Shown here: positions 11,406 to 22,228 of the stretch, piece after piece | Numbering within the stretch: the first letter of the stretch is position 1 | Layout: every line of letters begins with the position of its first letter | DNA from: Nemertoderma westbladi | Lineage: Eukaryota; Xenacoelomorpha; Nemertodermatida; Nemertodermatidae | DNA: 64,000 nucleotides | Assembly (NCBI GenBank): GCA_032718475.1 | Contig: JAUCBJ010001811.1 | Span: forward strand, 1 to 64,000 | Direction: 5' to 3' | The notes under the pieces: model-generated | Database searches by the model: none | Told to the model about the DNA's origin: nothing | Seen by the model: only the letters and a program-made list of their open reading frames with translations | Made by a program: the position numbers and the translations under genes

Positions 11406-12135
11406 CCGCTACGCTACAGTCGGCTCCGCGGACCTCCGCCGCGCTACAGTCGGCTCCGCAGACCTCCGCCACGCTACAGTCGGCTCCGCGGACCTCCGCT
11501 GCGCTACAGTCGGCTCCGCAGACCTCCGCCACGCTGCAGTCGGCTCCGCGGACCTCCGCCGCGCTACAGTCGGCTCCGCGGACCTCCGCCGCGCTACAGT
11601 CGGCTCCGCAGACCTCCGCCACGCTACAGTCGGCTCCGCGGACCTCCGCTGCGCTACAGTCGGCTCCGCAGACCTCCGCCACGCTACAGTCGGCTCCGCG
11701 GACCTCCGCCGCGATACAGTCGGCTCCGCGGACCTCCGCTGCGCTACAGTCGGCTCCGCGGACCTCCGCTGCGCTACAGTCGGCTCCGCGGACCTCCGCC
11801 GCGCTATAGTCGGCTCCGCGGACCTCCACTGCGCTACAGTCGGCTCCGCGGACCTCCGCCGCGCTACAGTCGGCTCCGCGGACCTCCGCCGCGCTACAGT
11901 CGGCTCCGCGGGCCTCTGCCGCGCTATAGTCGGCTCCGCGGACCTCCGCCGCGCTACAGTCGGCTCCGCAGACCTCCACCACGCTACAGTCGGCTCCGCG
12001 GACCTCCGCCGCGATACAGTCGGCTCCGCGGACCTCTGCTGCGCTACAGTCGGCTCCGCGGACCTCCGCCGCGCTACAGTCGGCTCCGCGGACCTCCGCC
12101 GCGCTACAGTCGGCTCCGCGGACCTCCGCTGCGCT
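11406..12135. repeat. 30-bp GC-rich satellite, ~24 copies
   Basis: Head-to-tail 30-bp units of the form CTACAGTCGGCTCCGCGGAC plus CTCCGCCGCG. The period is a multiple of three and the unit lacks stops, so both strands stay open for over 260 codons and yield 10-residue peptide repeats (EVRGADCSAA and RYSRLRGPPP). Units differ mainly at GCGG/GCAG and CCGC/CCAC/CTGC, in an interspersed pattern suggesting higher-order amplification. Interpreted as a satellite, not a gene. Confidence 0.93.
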
Positions 12136-12149
12136 CCACTCCAACCCTC

Positions 12150-12939
12150 TCTCTGGCGGGATTGTATTTATCGGGCGGGATTCCCCGCACCTCCCGACTT
12201 TATGTGGGATTGTTTTACTTGTTAGTTTAAGGTTTATTGTTTGTGGTCGACTGGCTTGGGTTACATTGATGGTTTCTAGAATGTCAGATTGTCTATTTAC
12301 CGGTTCTACTTCGCCCTGTCGACACCCCCTGTCATTTTTTAACCATTAATTTGTTGGTGAATGTTCTAGAACATTAGTAGGTATTTTTTCAAGGTAGGGT
12401 AGATAGTATATATATTATGAAAATACAAAATATATTTTATTCTTAAATTGTTACTTTTTTGCTCGAATATACCCCAAAATCGGGAGAAAAAGTTTCACTT
12501 TTTTCCCTTGGGAAAAAAGTAAAATAAAATATTTTTGTTTGAATTTCTTAAATTTTAATACAATTTGATTGAAAGAGAATCGAAGTAGAAAAGGTTTGCA
12601 AGTAATTTGAGCCAAAATCCATTCAAAGACTTAAAAGTTTTTGCAACTTTAGTGTCTGAAAGACGAACTCCATAACGGAACTCAATATCCAATATTGGTT
12701 TATGTAGTTAAGCGGCTCTCTAGTAACCTAATAAATATTCTAGAACACTAAATTATTTAACATTGAGTTAAGGCAGCCATCAGGAGTTGGAGATTACAAT
12801 AATTACAATAGCAGTAACTATGGAAGCATTATAGTAAAACACTGCAGTTAAATTTATTTTGTAACACAACTGTACTGTAGTATATCGCTATGTTTTATTA
12901 AAGAATTGAGCAACAAAAAAGTAAAAATATAATTACGTA
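12150..12939. other. AT-rich spacer, no gene seen
   Basis: It contains TTCTAGAA octamers at 12274, 12364 and 12738 and a GGGAAAAAAGT word like those in the adjacent hairpin elements. No coding region. Confidence 0.4.
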
Positions 12940-13066
12940 TTACATGGGAAAAAAGTGGAACATTTCTTTTCAATATTCTCTCGACCCTTTATTAACCTCG
13001 CTGACGATCGGTAAATAAAATGCCTCGAGAATAGTGAAAAAAGTTCTACTTTTTCTCCCATGTAAT
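12940..13066. repeat. Hairpin MITE-like element A
   Basis: The left arm ATTACATGGGAAAAAAGTGG continues to about 12985. The right arm (about 13024-13066) is its reverse complement with several mismatches, ending CCCATGTAAT. The short loop contains CGCTGACGATCGG. A related right-arm fragment lies at about 31207-31250. Confidence 0.65.
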
Positions 13067-13573
13067 AAATAATTATTATTTGTTGTATACAAGTCACTTT
13101 TTTAGTCAAAGTCGTTTATTAAGTTTGACATAAAAATAGCACTTTTTCTGCCAACACAAAAAGTAATGTTTCCATGACATTAATTATAATATTGCATTTA
13201 AATAGATTAAATAGATAATTTCTATAATAATAGCTAGTTTTTGCTTATTTTATTATAAATGTTATAGAACAAGTGTTGGTTATCAATTTTGATAAATATT
13301 TTTGTTCTTATTGAACACATTTTTTTTTCTAGAACATTTTTAGGAAAAAAAATACCTACCATACTACTGTCATAAGGTCAAATATTTGTTCTAGAATAAA
13401 AACCTCATGATAAAAGCCTATTTATATGAAAAAAATAGGTCAAACTACGGGTACCCAAGGTGTTATAGTAATGCCCGTATTTAACTATGGAAGAAGCTTC
13501 GATGGACGATATTTATGCTGAAATAGGTCCAAATAAAAGTGAGAGAAGACTTACAACAAATAAAACGACGTAA

Positions 13574-13682
13574 GTTGTGGAAAAAAGTAACATTTTTTGC
13601 CTTGTTTTGCTTTCTTATTTGTCTCGCTACGCTCGCCAAATAATATCGCTCAACAAATAAGGCCTACTTTTTTTGCCACAAA
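13574..13682. repeat. Hairpin MITE-like element B
   Basis: The left arm TTGTGGAAAAAAGTAAC and right arm CTACTTTTTTTGCCACAA are inverted repeats. The centre is the near-palindrome CTCGCTACGCTCG. It resembles element A in its G-A6-AGT arm motif, so the two may be one family. Confidence 0.6.
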
Positions 13683-13769
13683 TTAAATGGTTATTTACTT
13701 TTTTTGTTAACATTATTAGTTAGTTATGGTTGCGAGTATTTTATGGAGCTATTTAATTTTTTACTAGCT

Positions 13770-13975
13770 AGTGGGGCGAGCCACGAAAGTAAGCGAGCTT
13801 AGCATACAGGTACCACTAACTCAATCGGTGTGTCTGTCGTTCTGTTGAGTTCAATTTTAAACATTAATAACTCAGCCAAATCTTAATGAAATCTATCCAA
13901 ACTTGGTACACATGTTGTTTGGCAAAAGTTTAGAAATTTTCCTAGTTGAATTTGCATGTGGCCTTCGAGAAGCTA
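13770..13975. repeat. Second copy of the MITE-like repeat of 5645-5815
   Basis: Shares GGGGCGAGCCA, TAATAACTC-GC, TACACATGTTGTTTGG and the terminal GTGG-CCTTC with the copy at 5.6 kb, at visibly diverged identity. Confidence 0.55.
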
Positions 13976-14142
13976 AGTTAAGAGCAGTTAATTAATTAAA
14001 TTAAAATTAATTAAGTTGAATTAAGTTATTAAATAAGTGTAAAAACAGCATTTTCAAGGAAATTGCTGGAAATCTTTAAATGGAAATTAATTGTAATTAT
14101 TATTATAAGATATAAATAATTATACTTAAAAGAAGGGACGGA

Positions 14143-14285
14143 TACGATACGATACGTAAACGGATTTTCGTATTTCGTATCGCAGTATTTTATTCGTATC
14201 GAATTTCGTATCGTATTATAAAAATTGACTTCGTATCGTAAAATACGAAAAAATATTTTTCGTATTTCGTATCGGATTTTCTTAT
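14143..14285. repeat. Degenerate CGTAT-rich tract
   Basis: Interspersed CGTATCG, CGTATTT and CGATAC words on both strands, apparently an older outlier of the 14.9-15.3 kb microsatellite. Confidence 0.6.
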
Positions 14286-14299
14286 TTTGTAAATATTCA

Positions 14300-14900
14300 T
14301 GTTTTTAACAGACAAACCAGAGATCAACACCACTTATTTCTTTACATGTGAATAAATTAGGTTTCAGCTTACAGTTTTATTACCCATGTCAATAAAATTG
14401 TAACAAATGAGGATCGTTAATCGTAGAATAATGATAAAATATAATCGAATTACAGTTGAGCGAGGATAACTCTAATCGCGCCTACTGTACAAGGCCTTGA
14501 CGTCTTTCTATTGAGAGAATAATAAATAATACATTTATTTTGAAATAAAACATAGTTTTATTCTAGTATTAGTTTGACTTGGAAATTGAAGTTTTCCATT
14601 TTTTTCAATATTGGTAATAATGCACAGTCATCATTCTATATATAACGGCAGTAGGTATATAGGTAAAGTAGTACAGTATACATAAAGTGGCAGGGTAATA
14701 TGGAAACGCCTACTATTGGGCCGTGTTGCATAACGTCCATATGGATGTTGTAGCCAGTAGACACACTATTGCTGTAGCAAGCATACTGGACTGGAACATT
14801 GAAATAAAATATATTTGCCTATTATATAGATATTTATATGATTTTCTAAGTGTATAATACAAAATCCCAATATTTTATCAACTATTAGATAAAATACGAT
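14300..14900. other. AT-rich spacer, no gene seen
   Basis: Nothing recognisable. Confidence 0.4.
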
Positions 14901-14989
14901 AGGAAAAACATACGAAATTGTTTCGTATTTCGAATCGTATCGTAATTCCTCAAAAGTGCAAGAGTGTCGTATCGTATCTTAAACATTGG

Positions 14990-15285
14990 TTTGTATCGTA
15001 TCGTATCGTATCGTATTGTCGTATCGTATCGTATCGTATCGTATCGTATCGTATCGTATCGTATCGTATCGTATCGTATCGTATCGTATCGTATCGTATC
15101 GTATCGTATCGTATCGTATCGTATCGTATCGTATCGTATCGTATCGTATCGTATCGTATCGTATCGTATTGTCGTATCGTATCGTATCGTATCCTAAACA
15201 TTGGTTTGTATCGTATCGTATCGTATCGTATTGTCGTATCGTATCGTATCGTATCGTATTGTCGTATCGTATCGTATCGTATTAT
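14990..15285. repeat. CGTAT pentanucleotide microsatellite
   Basis: An almost uninterrupted (CGTAT)n run, with inserted AAACATTGGTTTGTATCG (twice, about 14978 and 15195) and CGTATTGTCGTAT phase breaks. Because the unit is five bases, all frames give SYRIV-type peptides; none is a gene. Confidence 0.95.
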
Positions 15286-15289
15286 GTCT

Positions 15290-15620
15290 CTGCTTAAAAG
15301 TTATACAGCTGTAATCCCCGTACCCAATTTCATTATAGTTTTTAATTATTTCAAGTGATTTGCTTTAAGAAATGTGTTTTTAATTGATCTAAACGTAATT
15401 AATTTATTAAAATGCCCCGTCTCCAGCTATAGCTCCCTCCTTCGTTGGTATACTAGCTATTGGCTATTAGTTGGAACCAGTCCAAATCTCATCACTATTA
15501 GGCAACGCGTAATTACATCTATAGGACATAGGCAAGGCCGGCACTACTAGTGTAAAGTGACTAATAAGCCAGCTTGCTTATTATTTATTTATCTAGCAAA
15601 ATGATTTCCTGAAGTCAAGG
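15290..15620. other. AT-rich spacer, no gene seen
   Basis: No coding or structural signal was identified between the two microsatellites. Confidence 0.4.
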
Positions 15621-15627
15621 ATGTTTA

Positions 15628-15735
15628 CGTTACGTTACATTACTGTATTACGTTACGTTACGGTTGAAAAACTGAACTTTTTACGTTACGATATTACATT
15701 GCGGAATAATTTCCAAATTACATTACGTTACTGTA
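15628..15735. repeat. Imperfect TTACG pentanucleotide tract
   Basis: Repeated TTACGTTAC words with interruptions, immediately before the 76-bp minisatellite. Confidence 0.7.
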
Positions 15736-15771
15736 TTCCGAAAAAAATAATTGCGTATTACCGAAAAATTA

Positions 15772-17486
15772 CCGAATGTCGGACAGGAGAGACCCTGACT
15801 ACAACTCTTCAGTTGGCTAGCATCCCACCTCGGCTCTCACAACCCCGGTGAATGTCAGACAGGAGAGACCCAGACTACATCTCCCCAGCTGGCCAGCATC
15901 CCAACGCGGCCCTTACAACTCCGGTGAATGTCAGACAGGAGAGACCCAGACTACATCTCCCCAGTAGGCCGGCATCTCACCGCGGCACTCACAACCCCGG
16001 TGAATGTCGGACAGGAGAGACCCAGACTACATCTCTCTAGTTGGCCAGCATCCCACCGCGGCCCTCACAACCCTGGTGAATGTCAGACAGAAGAGACCCA
16101 GACTACATCTCCCCAGTTTGCCAGCATCCCACCACGGCCCTCACAACCCCGGTGAATGTCAGACAGGAGAGACCCAGACTACATCTCTCTAGTTGGCCAG
16201 CATCCCACCTCGGCCCTCACAACCCCGGTGAATGTCAGACAGGAGAGACCCAGACTACATCCCTCTAGTTGGCCAGCATCCCACCTCGGCCCTCACAACC
16301 CCGGTCAATGTCAGACAGGAGAGACCCAGACTACATCTCCCCAGTTGGCCAGCATCTCAACGCGGCCTGTACAACCCCGGTGAATGTCAGACAGGAGAGA
16401 CCCAGACTACATCTCTCTAGTTGGCCAGCATCCCACCGCGGCCCTCACAACCCCGGTAAATGTCGGACAGGAGAGACCCAGACTACATCTCTCTAGTTGG
16501 CCAGCATCCCACCGCGGCCCTCACAACACCGGTAAATGTCGGACAGGAGAGACCCAGACTACATCTCTCTAGTTGGCCAGCATCCCACCGCGGCCCTCAC
16601 AACCCTGGTGAATGTCAGACAGAAGAGACCCAGACTACATCTCCCCAGTTTGCCAGCATCCCACCACGGCCCTCACAACCCCGGTGAATGTCAGACAGGA
16701 GAGACCCAGACTACATCTCTCTAGTTGGCCAGCATCCCACCTCGGCCCTCACAACCCCGGTGAATGTCAGACAGGAGAGACCCAGACTACATCCCTCTAG
16801 TTGGCCAGCATCCCACCTCGGCCCTCACAACCCCGGTCAATGTCAGACAGGAGAGACCCAGACTACATCTCCCCAGTTGGCCAGCATCTCAACGCGGCCT
16901 GTACAACCCCGGTGAATGTCAGACAGGAGAGACCCAGACTACATCCCTCTAGTTGGCCAGCATCCCACCTCGGCCCTCACAACCCCGGTCAATGTCAGAC
17001 AGGAGAGACCCAGACTACATCTCCCCAGTTGGCCAGCATCTCAACGCGGCCCGTACAGCCCCGGTAAATGTCGGACAGGAGAGACCCAGACTACATCTCC
17101 CCAGTAGGCCGGCATCTCACCTCGGCCCTCACAGCCCCGGTGATTGTCAGACAGGAGAGATCCAGACTACATCTCCCCAGTTGGCCAGCATCCCACCGCG
17201 GCCCTCACAATCCCGGTGAATGTCGGACAGGAGAGACCCAGACTACATCTCTCCAGTTGGCCAGCATCCCACCTCGGCCCTCAGAACCCCGGTCAATATC
17301 AACAGGAGAGACCCAGACTACATCTCCCCAGTTGGCCAGCATCTCAACGCGGCCCGTACAACCCTGGTGAATGTCAGACAGGAGAGACCCAGACTACATC
17401 TCCCCAGTAGGCCGGCATCCCACCTCGGCCCTCACAAACCCGGTGAATGTCAGACAGGAGAGACCCAGACTACATCTCCCCAGTTG
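15772..17486. repeat. 76-bp minisatellite, ~22 copies (module copy 1)
   Basis: The unit begins GAATGTCAGACAGGAGAGAC and runs through CATCTCCCCAGTTGGCCAGC to CACAACCCCGGT. Units vary at CCGCGG/CCTCGG, TTGGCC/TAGGCC and CTCTCTAG/CTCCCCAG. A block of about 5 units (16040-16400) recurs 532 bp later (7 x 76) with the same diagnostic variants, and a 2-unit block recurs again at +152. One unit at about 17293 is shortened. Open frames in it are a by-product of composition. Confidence 0.93.
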
Positions 17487-17514
17487 GTCATAGTATGCAG
17501 CAAAATTAGCCCGT

Positions 17515-17860
17515 GAGAAAGCTACGCCCGCATCAAATCTTCGCCTTCAAAATGACCAACTATCATCCGGCTGAAACTTTGCCCGCGGGCAATGATCGCC
17601 CATGAGCAAACATCGCCCACTAAACAATGATTTTTTGGTTAGAAAAAGCCGTCTCTGTAACCTGCTACTTTCCTTCAATTGGTAACAACATCGTTTATTG
17701 TTTTGGATAGAAAAAGCCGACTCTGTAACCTGTTCCTTTCCCTCAATTGGTAACTGAAATGGTAACTAACACAAATATTATGGGCGAAGGTTGCTGGCGG
17801 GCGAAGATTCCCTTGCGGGCGAAGTTTTCACCGGGCGAAGTTTGGATGCGGGCGAAGGTT
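17515..17860. repeat. Foldback element with GGGCGAAG repeats (module copy 1)
   Basis: The left arm CGCCCGCATCAAATCTTCGCC and right arm GGCGAAGTTTGGATGCGGGCG (about 17831-17851) are inverted repeats. The pairing extends through further TTGCCCGC / GCGGGCGAAG words for about 75-100 bp. The loop holds two direct copies of GAAAAAGCCG(T/A)CTCTGTAAC followed by CAATTGGTAAC. An almost identical copy lies at 27037-27390. Confidence 0.75.
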
Positions 17861-17947
17861 GCACCATTCCTTGGCCAACATTCCACCTCGGCACTAACAA
17901 ACCCAAGTCAACGACAGACCGGAGAGACCCAGGCTACATCCCCCTAG

Positions 17948-18970
17948 TGCCTATCAAGTACAACTAACAGCACTGCGACAAGTAGAACTAACAACACTGC
18001 AGCATGTGTGAATAACAGCACTACGGCATGTAGAACTAACAACACTGCAGCATGTGTGAATAACAGCACTACGGCATGTCGAACTAACAACACTGCAGCA
18101 TGTGTGAATAACAGCACTACGGCATGTAGAACTAACAACACTGCAGCATGTGTGAATAACAGCACTACGGCATGTAGAACTAACAACACCTCAGTATGTG
18201 TGAATAACAACACTACGGCATGTAGAACTAACAACACTGCAGCATGTGTGTACCAGAACAGCACTACAGCATGTAGAACTAACAACACTGCAGCATGTAT
18301 GAATAACAGCACTATGGCATGTAGAACTAACAACACAGCAACATGTGTGAATAACAGCACTACGGCAGGTAGAACTAACAACACAGCAACATGTGTGAAT
18401 AACAGCACTACGGCATGTCGAACTAACAACACTGCAGCATGTGTGAATAACAGCACTACGGCATGTAGAACTAACAACACTGCAGCATGTGTGAATAACA
18501 GCACTACGGCATGTAGAACTAACACTACTGCAGCATGTGTGAATAACAGCACTACGGCATGTAGAACTAACAACACCTCAGTATGAGTGAATAACAGCAC
18601 TACGGCATGTAGAACTAACAACACTGCAGTATGTGTGAATAACATCACTACGGTATGTAGAACTAACAACACTGCAGCATGTGTGAATAACAGCATTACG
18701 GCATGTAGAACTAACAACACTGCAGCATGTGTGAATAACAGCACTACGGCATGTCGAACTAACAACACTGCAGCATGTGTGAATAACAGCACTACGGCAT
18801 GTAGAACTAACAACACTGCAGCATGTGTGAATAACAGCACTACGGCATGTAGAACTAACACTACTGCAGCATGTGTGAATAACAGCACTATGGCATGTAG
18901 AACTAACAACACTGCAGCATGTGTGAATAAAAGCACTACGGCATGTAGAACTAACAGCCCTACGGCATTT
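17948..18970. repeat. 48-bp minisatellite, ~21 copies (module copy 1)
   Basis: The unit is ACTAACAACACTGCAGCATG plus TGTGAATAACAGCACTACGG plus CATGTAGA. The period is 16 codons, so one strand stays open for 377 codons as hydrophobic repeats and the other as Asn/Thr/Cys-rich repeats. Neither looks like a real protein. Confidence 0.93.
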
Positions 18971-19937
18971 TCTATTATCAGATAGTCGGGGAACTTTCGA
19001 CGCAAGAAAAATTTTATCCTCTCCAGGGGAAAATCGACGCAATAATGGTCGGCTATATGAATCCAATAACAATGCATCTACCCTAATTACTGTCCCTCAT
19101 TATCATGTACAGCATTTGATTGGTTAATTGGTATAACTACGTACTATATAGTTGGCCAGTTATTACTATTTACTATTAATTATATATTTAATGTCTATTT
19201 AAATTATTTTGAAACTACTTGTTACTTCCGAAACAGATCATTACAGAAATGGATTACAAAAATAGGTTTATCTTACCAAATTCAATGCAATTTCTTCATT
19301 CCATGCTGACTGCTATTCGCCGATATTAAATAAATAAAATAATTCTCGTACATATATTAAAAAAAATATGTAAAAAATGTAAAACAATTCATTACAAACT
19401 AACTGCCTCCACTCTGCGTCCAAACCCACCAGAAGGGTATTGTTTACTATCGAAATATCTATGAATATCTCGTGAACATAATTATCACAAAAACTAAAAT
19501 ACGGCTCACATTATAATATATAACAAAAGTATAACTTACAATGGGTTGATTTACAATTATTAAGTTCTGGAATTGAAGGTTATTGGATGGAACGAGAAGG
19601 AACGTTGGTAACTGGGGAGGTTCGTCTATATTCACTTCGAATTTGATCTTCTGTATCGTTGATTAACCTAAAATAATAATATTACAAGCCGATAGTAATT
19701 ATGGTTTAGTAATAATGACAGTAGGTATCTATGTATGTAAAGATTGATGTTCTGTGTTGGTATCTACGTACATACTGATGGTAAATCTCCGTATGTACTT
19801 TATGTACATAGAGACAGCTGGTAGGTCTAAATATGTACGAACAGACAGATAATAGGTCTAGTTATTTATACTGTATAACCTGATTAAGTGTACGGTCACA
19901 CTGTGACTGGAATGTTGTTGTATGTTTATGAAGCAAC
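18971..19937. repeat. AT-rich tail of the duplicated module, copy 1
   Basis: From TTTTCTATTATCAGATAGTCGGGG onward the sequence matches 28907-29976 except for a deletion of about 180 bp (19010-19190) in copy 2 and a roughly 340-bp insertion in copy 2. The shared sequence stops at TATGTTTATGAA (about 19937). No gene. Confidence 0.75.
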
Positions 19938-19939
19938 AT

Positions 19940-20850
19940 TAATAATGTTGGTGAAAGATTTTATATAAGATGTTCAGGAGAAAATATATTACTAAAAATG
20001 TATCTATTTCTACAAAAATATTTCTGCACCTTTGCTACTTTATATGTATAACATAAGGCAACGCAATTAGATTATAAACTTACATTTATTTGTAGATAAA
20101 TTTTGTCTTTCGTCAGGATCTTTGGAGCTGAATAAATTGTAGCGATTCTGCGACACTGTGATTAAGTACTCGTAAGGTATACTGACTGACACACAGCCGT
20201 TTCACAGCCTTTATATGGTTTGGTACCAACTGAACTTCACTTCTACAAATATGGGTGTTGCCATTTAGTTCACTAATTAATGGGCTGTGTGTTCCAAGGG
20301 AGATATTATCTATCGCAAATATCTCTGTAATGTAATGTTTGTCATCTTATACAAGAAGGGGGTGTGTGTACGTAGAAATCGATTATAATCATTAAAATCC
20401 GGTGAAATACGTGACTATGTTCCATGAATATGACTCAGGTCATGGGAACCAATAATCTTAACGGAAGTTTCCCATAAGATAATATCAGTAACAACGATTT
20501 TATTATCTAAATAAAAATTACTCAGAATATTTGCTGATTATTACACACAGATTATATATTCATCGCCTGTTTAGTTTATTCATGTTTAGTGCTGTTCTTA
20601 ATAGTCTTTTATGTGGATTTCAATTTGATAGAGAATCAATGGGTGTGGTGAGTTACTCTAACCTTGGCGCTTGTCTAGGAAATATTACTACTGCTAACAG
20701 CGTGCTGCATTATATACATTGCATTATATATTAAATATAATTAAGTATAATACTACTTTGATCACCTGAAAAAGATTGCAACCCCCTCACCCCCCCCCTC
20801 CAACTTAATATGTTTCCGCCGGTGACCTGGGCACGCAACTTTTTATGTCG
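19940..20850. other. AT-rich spacer, no gene seen
   Basis: A short pyrimidine-rich tract (CCCCCTCACCCCCCCCCTCC, about 20789) is the only notable feature. Confidence 0.4.
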
Positions 20851-20859
20851 ATATTAAGT

Positions 20860-21830
20860 ATGATGTGATTGCTTGTCAACAAAATTTCGCCGCAATACGC
20901 ATTGCGCACCCTTCTTGCGAAAGTGCCATCCAGAGATTCGGCATCCTCTGCAGTTAGATAGAGCCCAGCATACTACTACTAGTATCGGCATGCTGCATTG
21001 CAGCTGCATTTTTAAGAATGCTGTGCCGGCGTGTCGACAAAATTGCGCCGCCACAACTCCCTATCACCCATGACATCTCCAATGTTATATAGTGTCTGGT
21101 TGGAGATGTGTGCATTGTACTTGACACAATGAACCCGGCGTAGCATTCTTGTGAATGTGCCATCCAGAGATTTGGTATCATCAGCAGTTAGAGCCCAGCA
21201 TGGACTCCCGTAGAGGAGTACAGTACTGGAACTACTTCTGCTCTAAATAATCGGACCTTAAGTTTCCGATTAATTCTCGGTGACTTCCAAGTCCTGGAAA
21301 GCCTATTCACGGCTGCCCATGCCTTTCCCTTACGTATTCGAAGGTCCTCACCTGACTTCCGAATCCATGATCCCAGGTAACAGAAGTCGTCCACCGGCTC
21401 AAGCATACCATCCTTTGAGCTTATGCTCATCCGATCAGAGACTTGCTGAGAACGTTCAAAGTTAACTGTCAAAATTTTGGTCTTTCTGGAGTTAATAAAA
21501 AGACCACCACTAGAAGCAGCATGTTCTAATGATCTTCTTCTCCTGCATTACATAAACTAAGGTTTTCTTCTCGACCTGACTTGCAGATCCATGATCCCAA
21601 GTGCTAGAATTTAATTACATGCTCAAGCAAACCATCCCTATGGAGCTTATTACACATTACTTGAGGGCAGTCAATGTTCACTGTCATAATTTTGGTCTTC
21701 TTGGAGTTAAGAAAAAGCTGCCCCAATGAAAACAGGAGCCTTTTGGCTCCCTCTAGTAATTCCGGTACCCCTAAGTCATCAGCAAATTCTAGATCAGTAA
21801 GGTACATTAATGGATTTACCGGTATTTATT
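20860..21830 (-). pseudogene. RTE-like LINE 3' end, copy i (rearranged)
   Basis: Minus-strand reverse-transcriptase C-terminal region. 21472-21188 encodes DDFCYLGSWIRKSGEDLR...KAWAAVNRLSRTWKSPRI, typical of RTE-type elements after the RT core. 21807-21604 is a second, older fragment containing the RT catalytic-loop context LEFADDLG. Between 20873 and 21180 the 3' end is scrambled: a piece matching the mid-3' region, then a short (TAC)n/(TAG)n tract (about 20971-20981), then the 3'-terminal segment with an internal deletion relative to the copies at 47.3 and 52.4 kb. Not functional. Confidence 0.7.
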
Positions 21831-21839
21831 TTCTCTAGC

Positions 21840-22200
21840 GGAGGACTGTATATTAAATTAAGCTTAAGGGTCACATTTTGACAATTGACAATAACAATAA
21901 CAATTAGGACATATGAGGCCCTATATCCAGCTTAGTTATTAGATCAAATTAGAGGTGCTAGGAGTGAAAGTTGTAAAAATATGGTAAACAATAAACTTTA
22001 TAAAATAAAAATATACTAGACCGACGGGCGCGCTGACTCACAACCCAAGCCACAAAATAAAAGGCACATCAATAAACATTAATAATATAATAATATAATG
22101 TAGCAACATACAGTGAAATTTAATTTACATTACCAAATGAATCTATTTAATTAGCTAACAATGACAGTTGAAGGGAAAAGGTATATATGCAAGCAAGTAA
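21840..22200. other. AT-rich spacer, no gene seen
   Basis: Sequence between two LINE relics; no motif found. Confidence 0.35.
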
Positions 22201-22228
22201 GTAAATATTTTGGGCTAATGGTTTTGTT

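Noticed and set aside
11359-12230. Long open frames on both strands (up to 289 codons) in the 30-bp satellite
   Set aside because: They arise because the repeat period is a multiple of three and the unit has no stop. Both strands and several frames are equally open, with no codon or domain signal.
17948-18970. CRISPR-like regular repeats
   Set aside because: Contiguous tandem units without unique spacers, in eukaryotic DNA.
17944-19077. 377-codon minus-strand hydrophobic repeat frame, membrane-protein-like
   Set aside because: It is the translation of the 48-bp minisatellite; the opposite strand is open too, and the second module copy shows random breaks.
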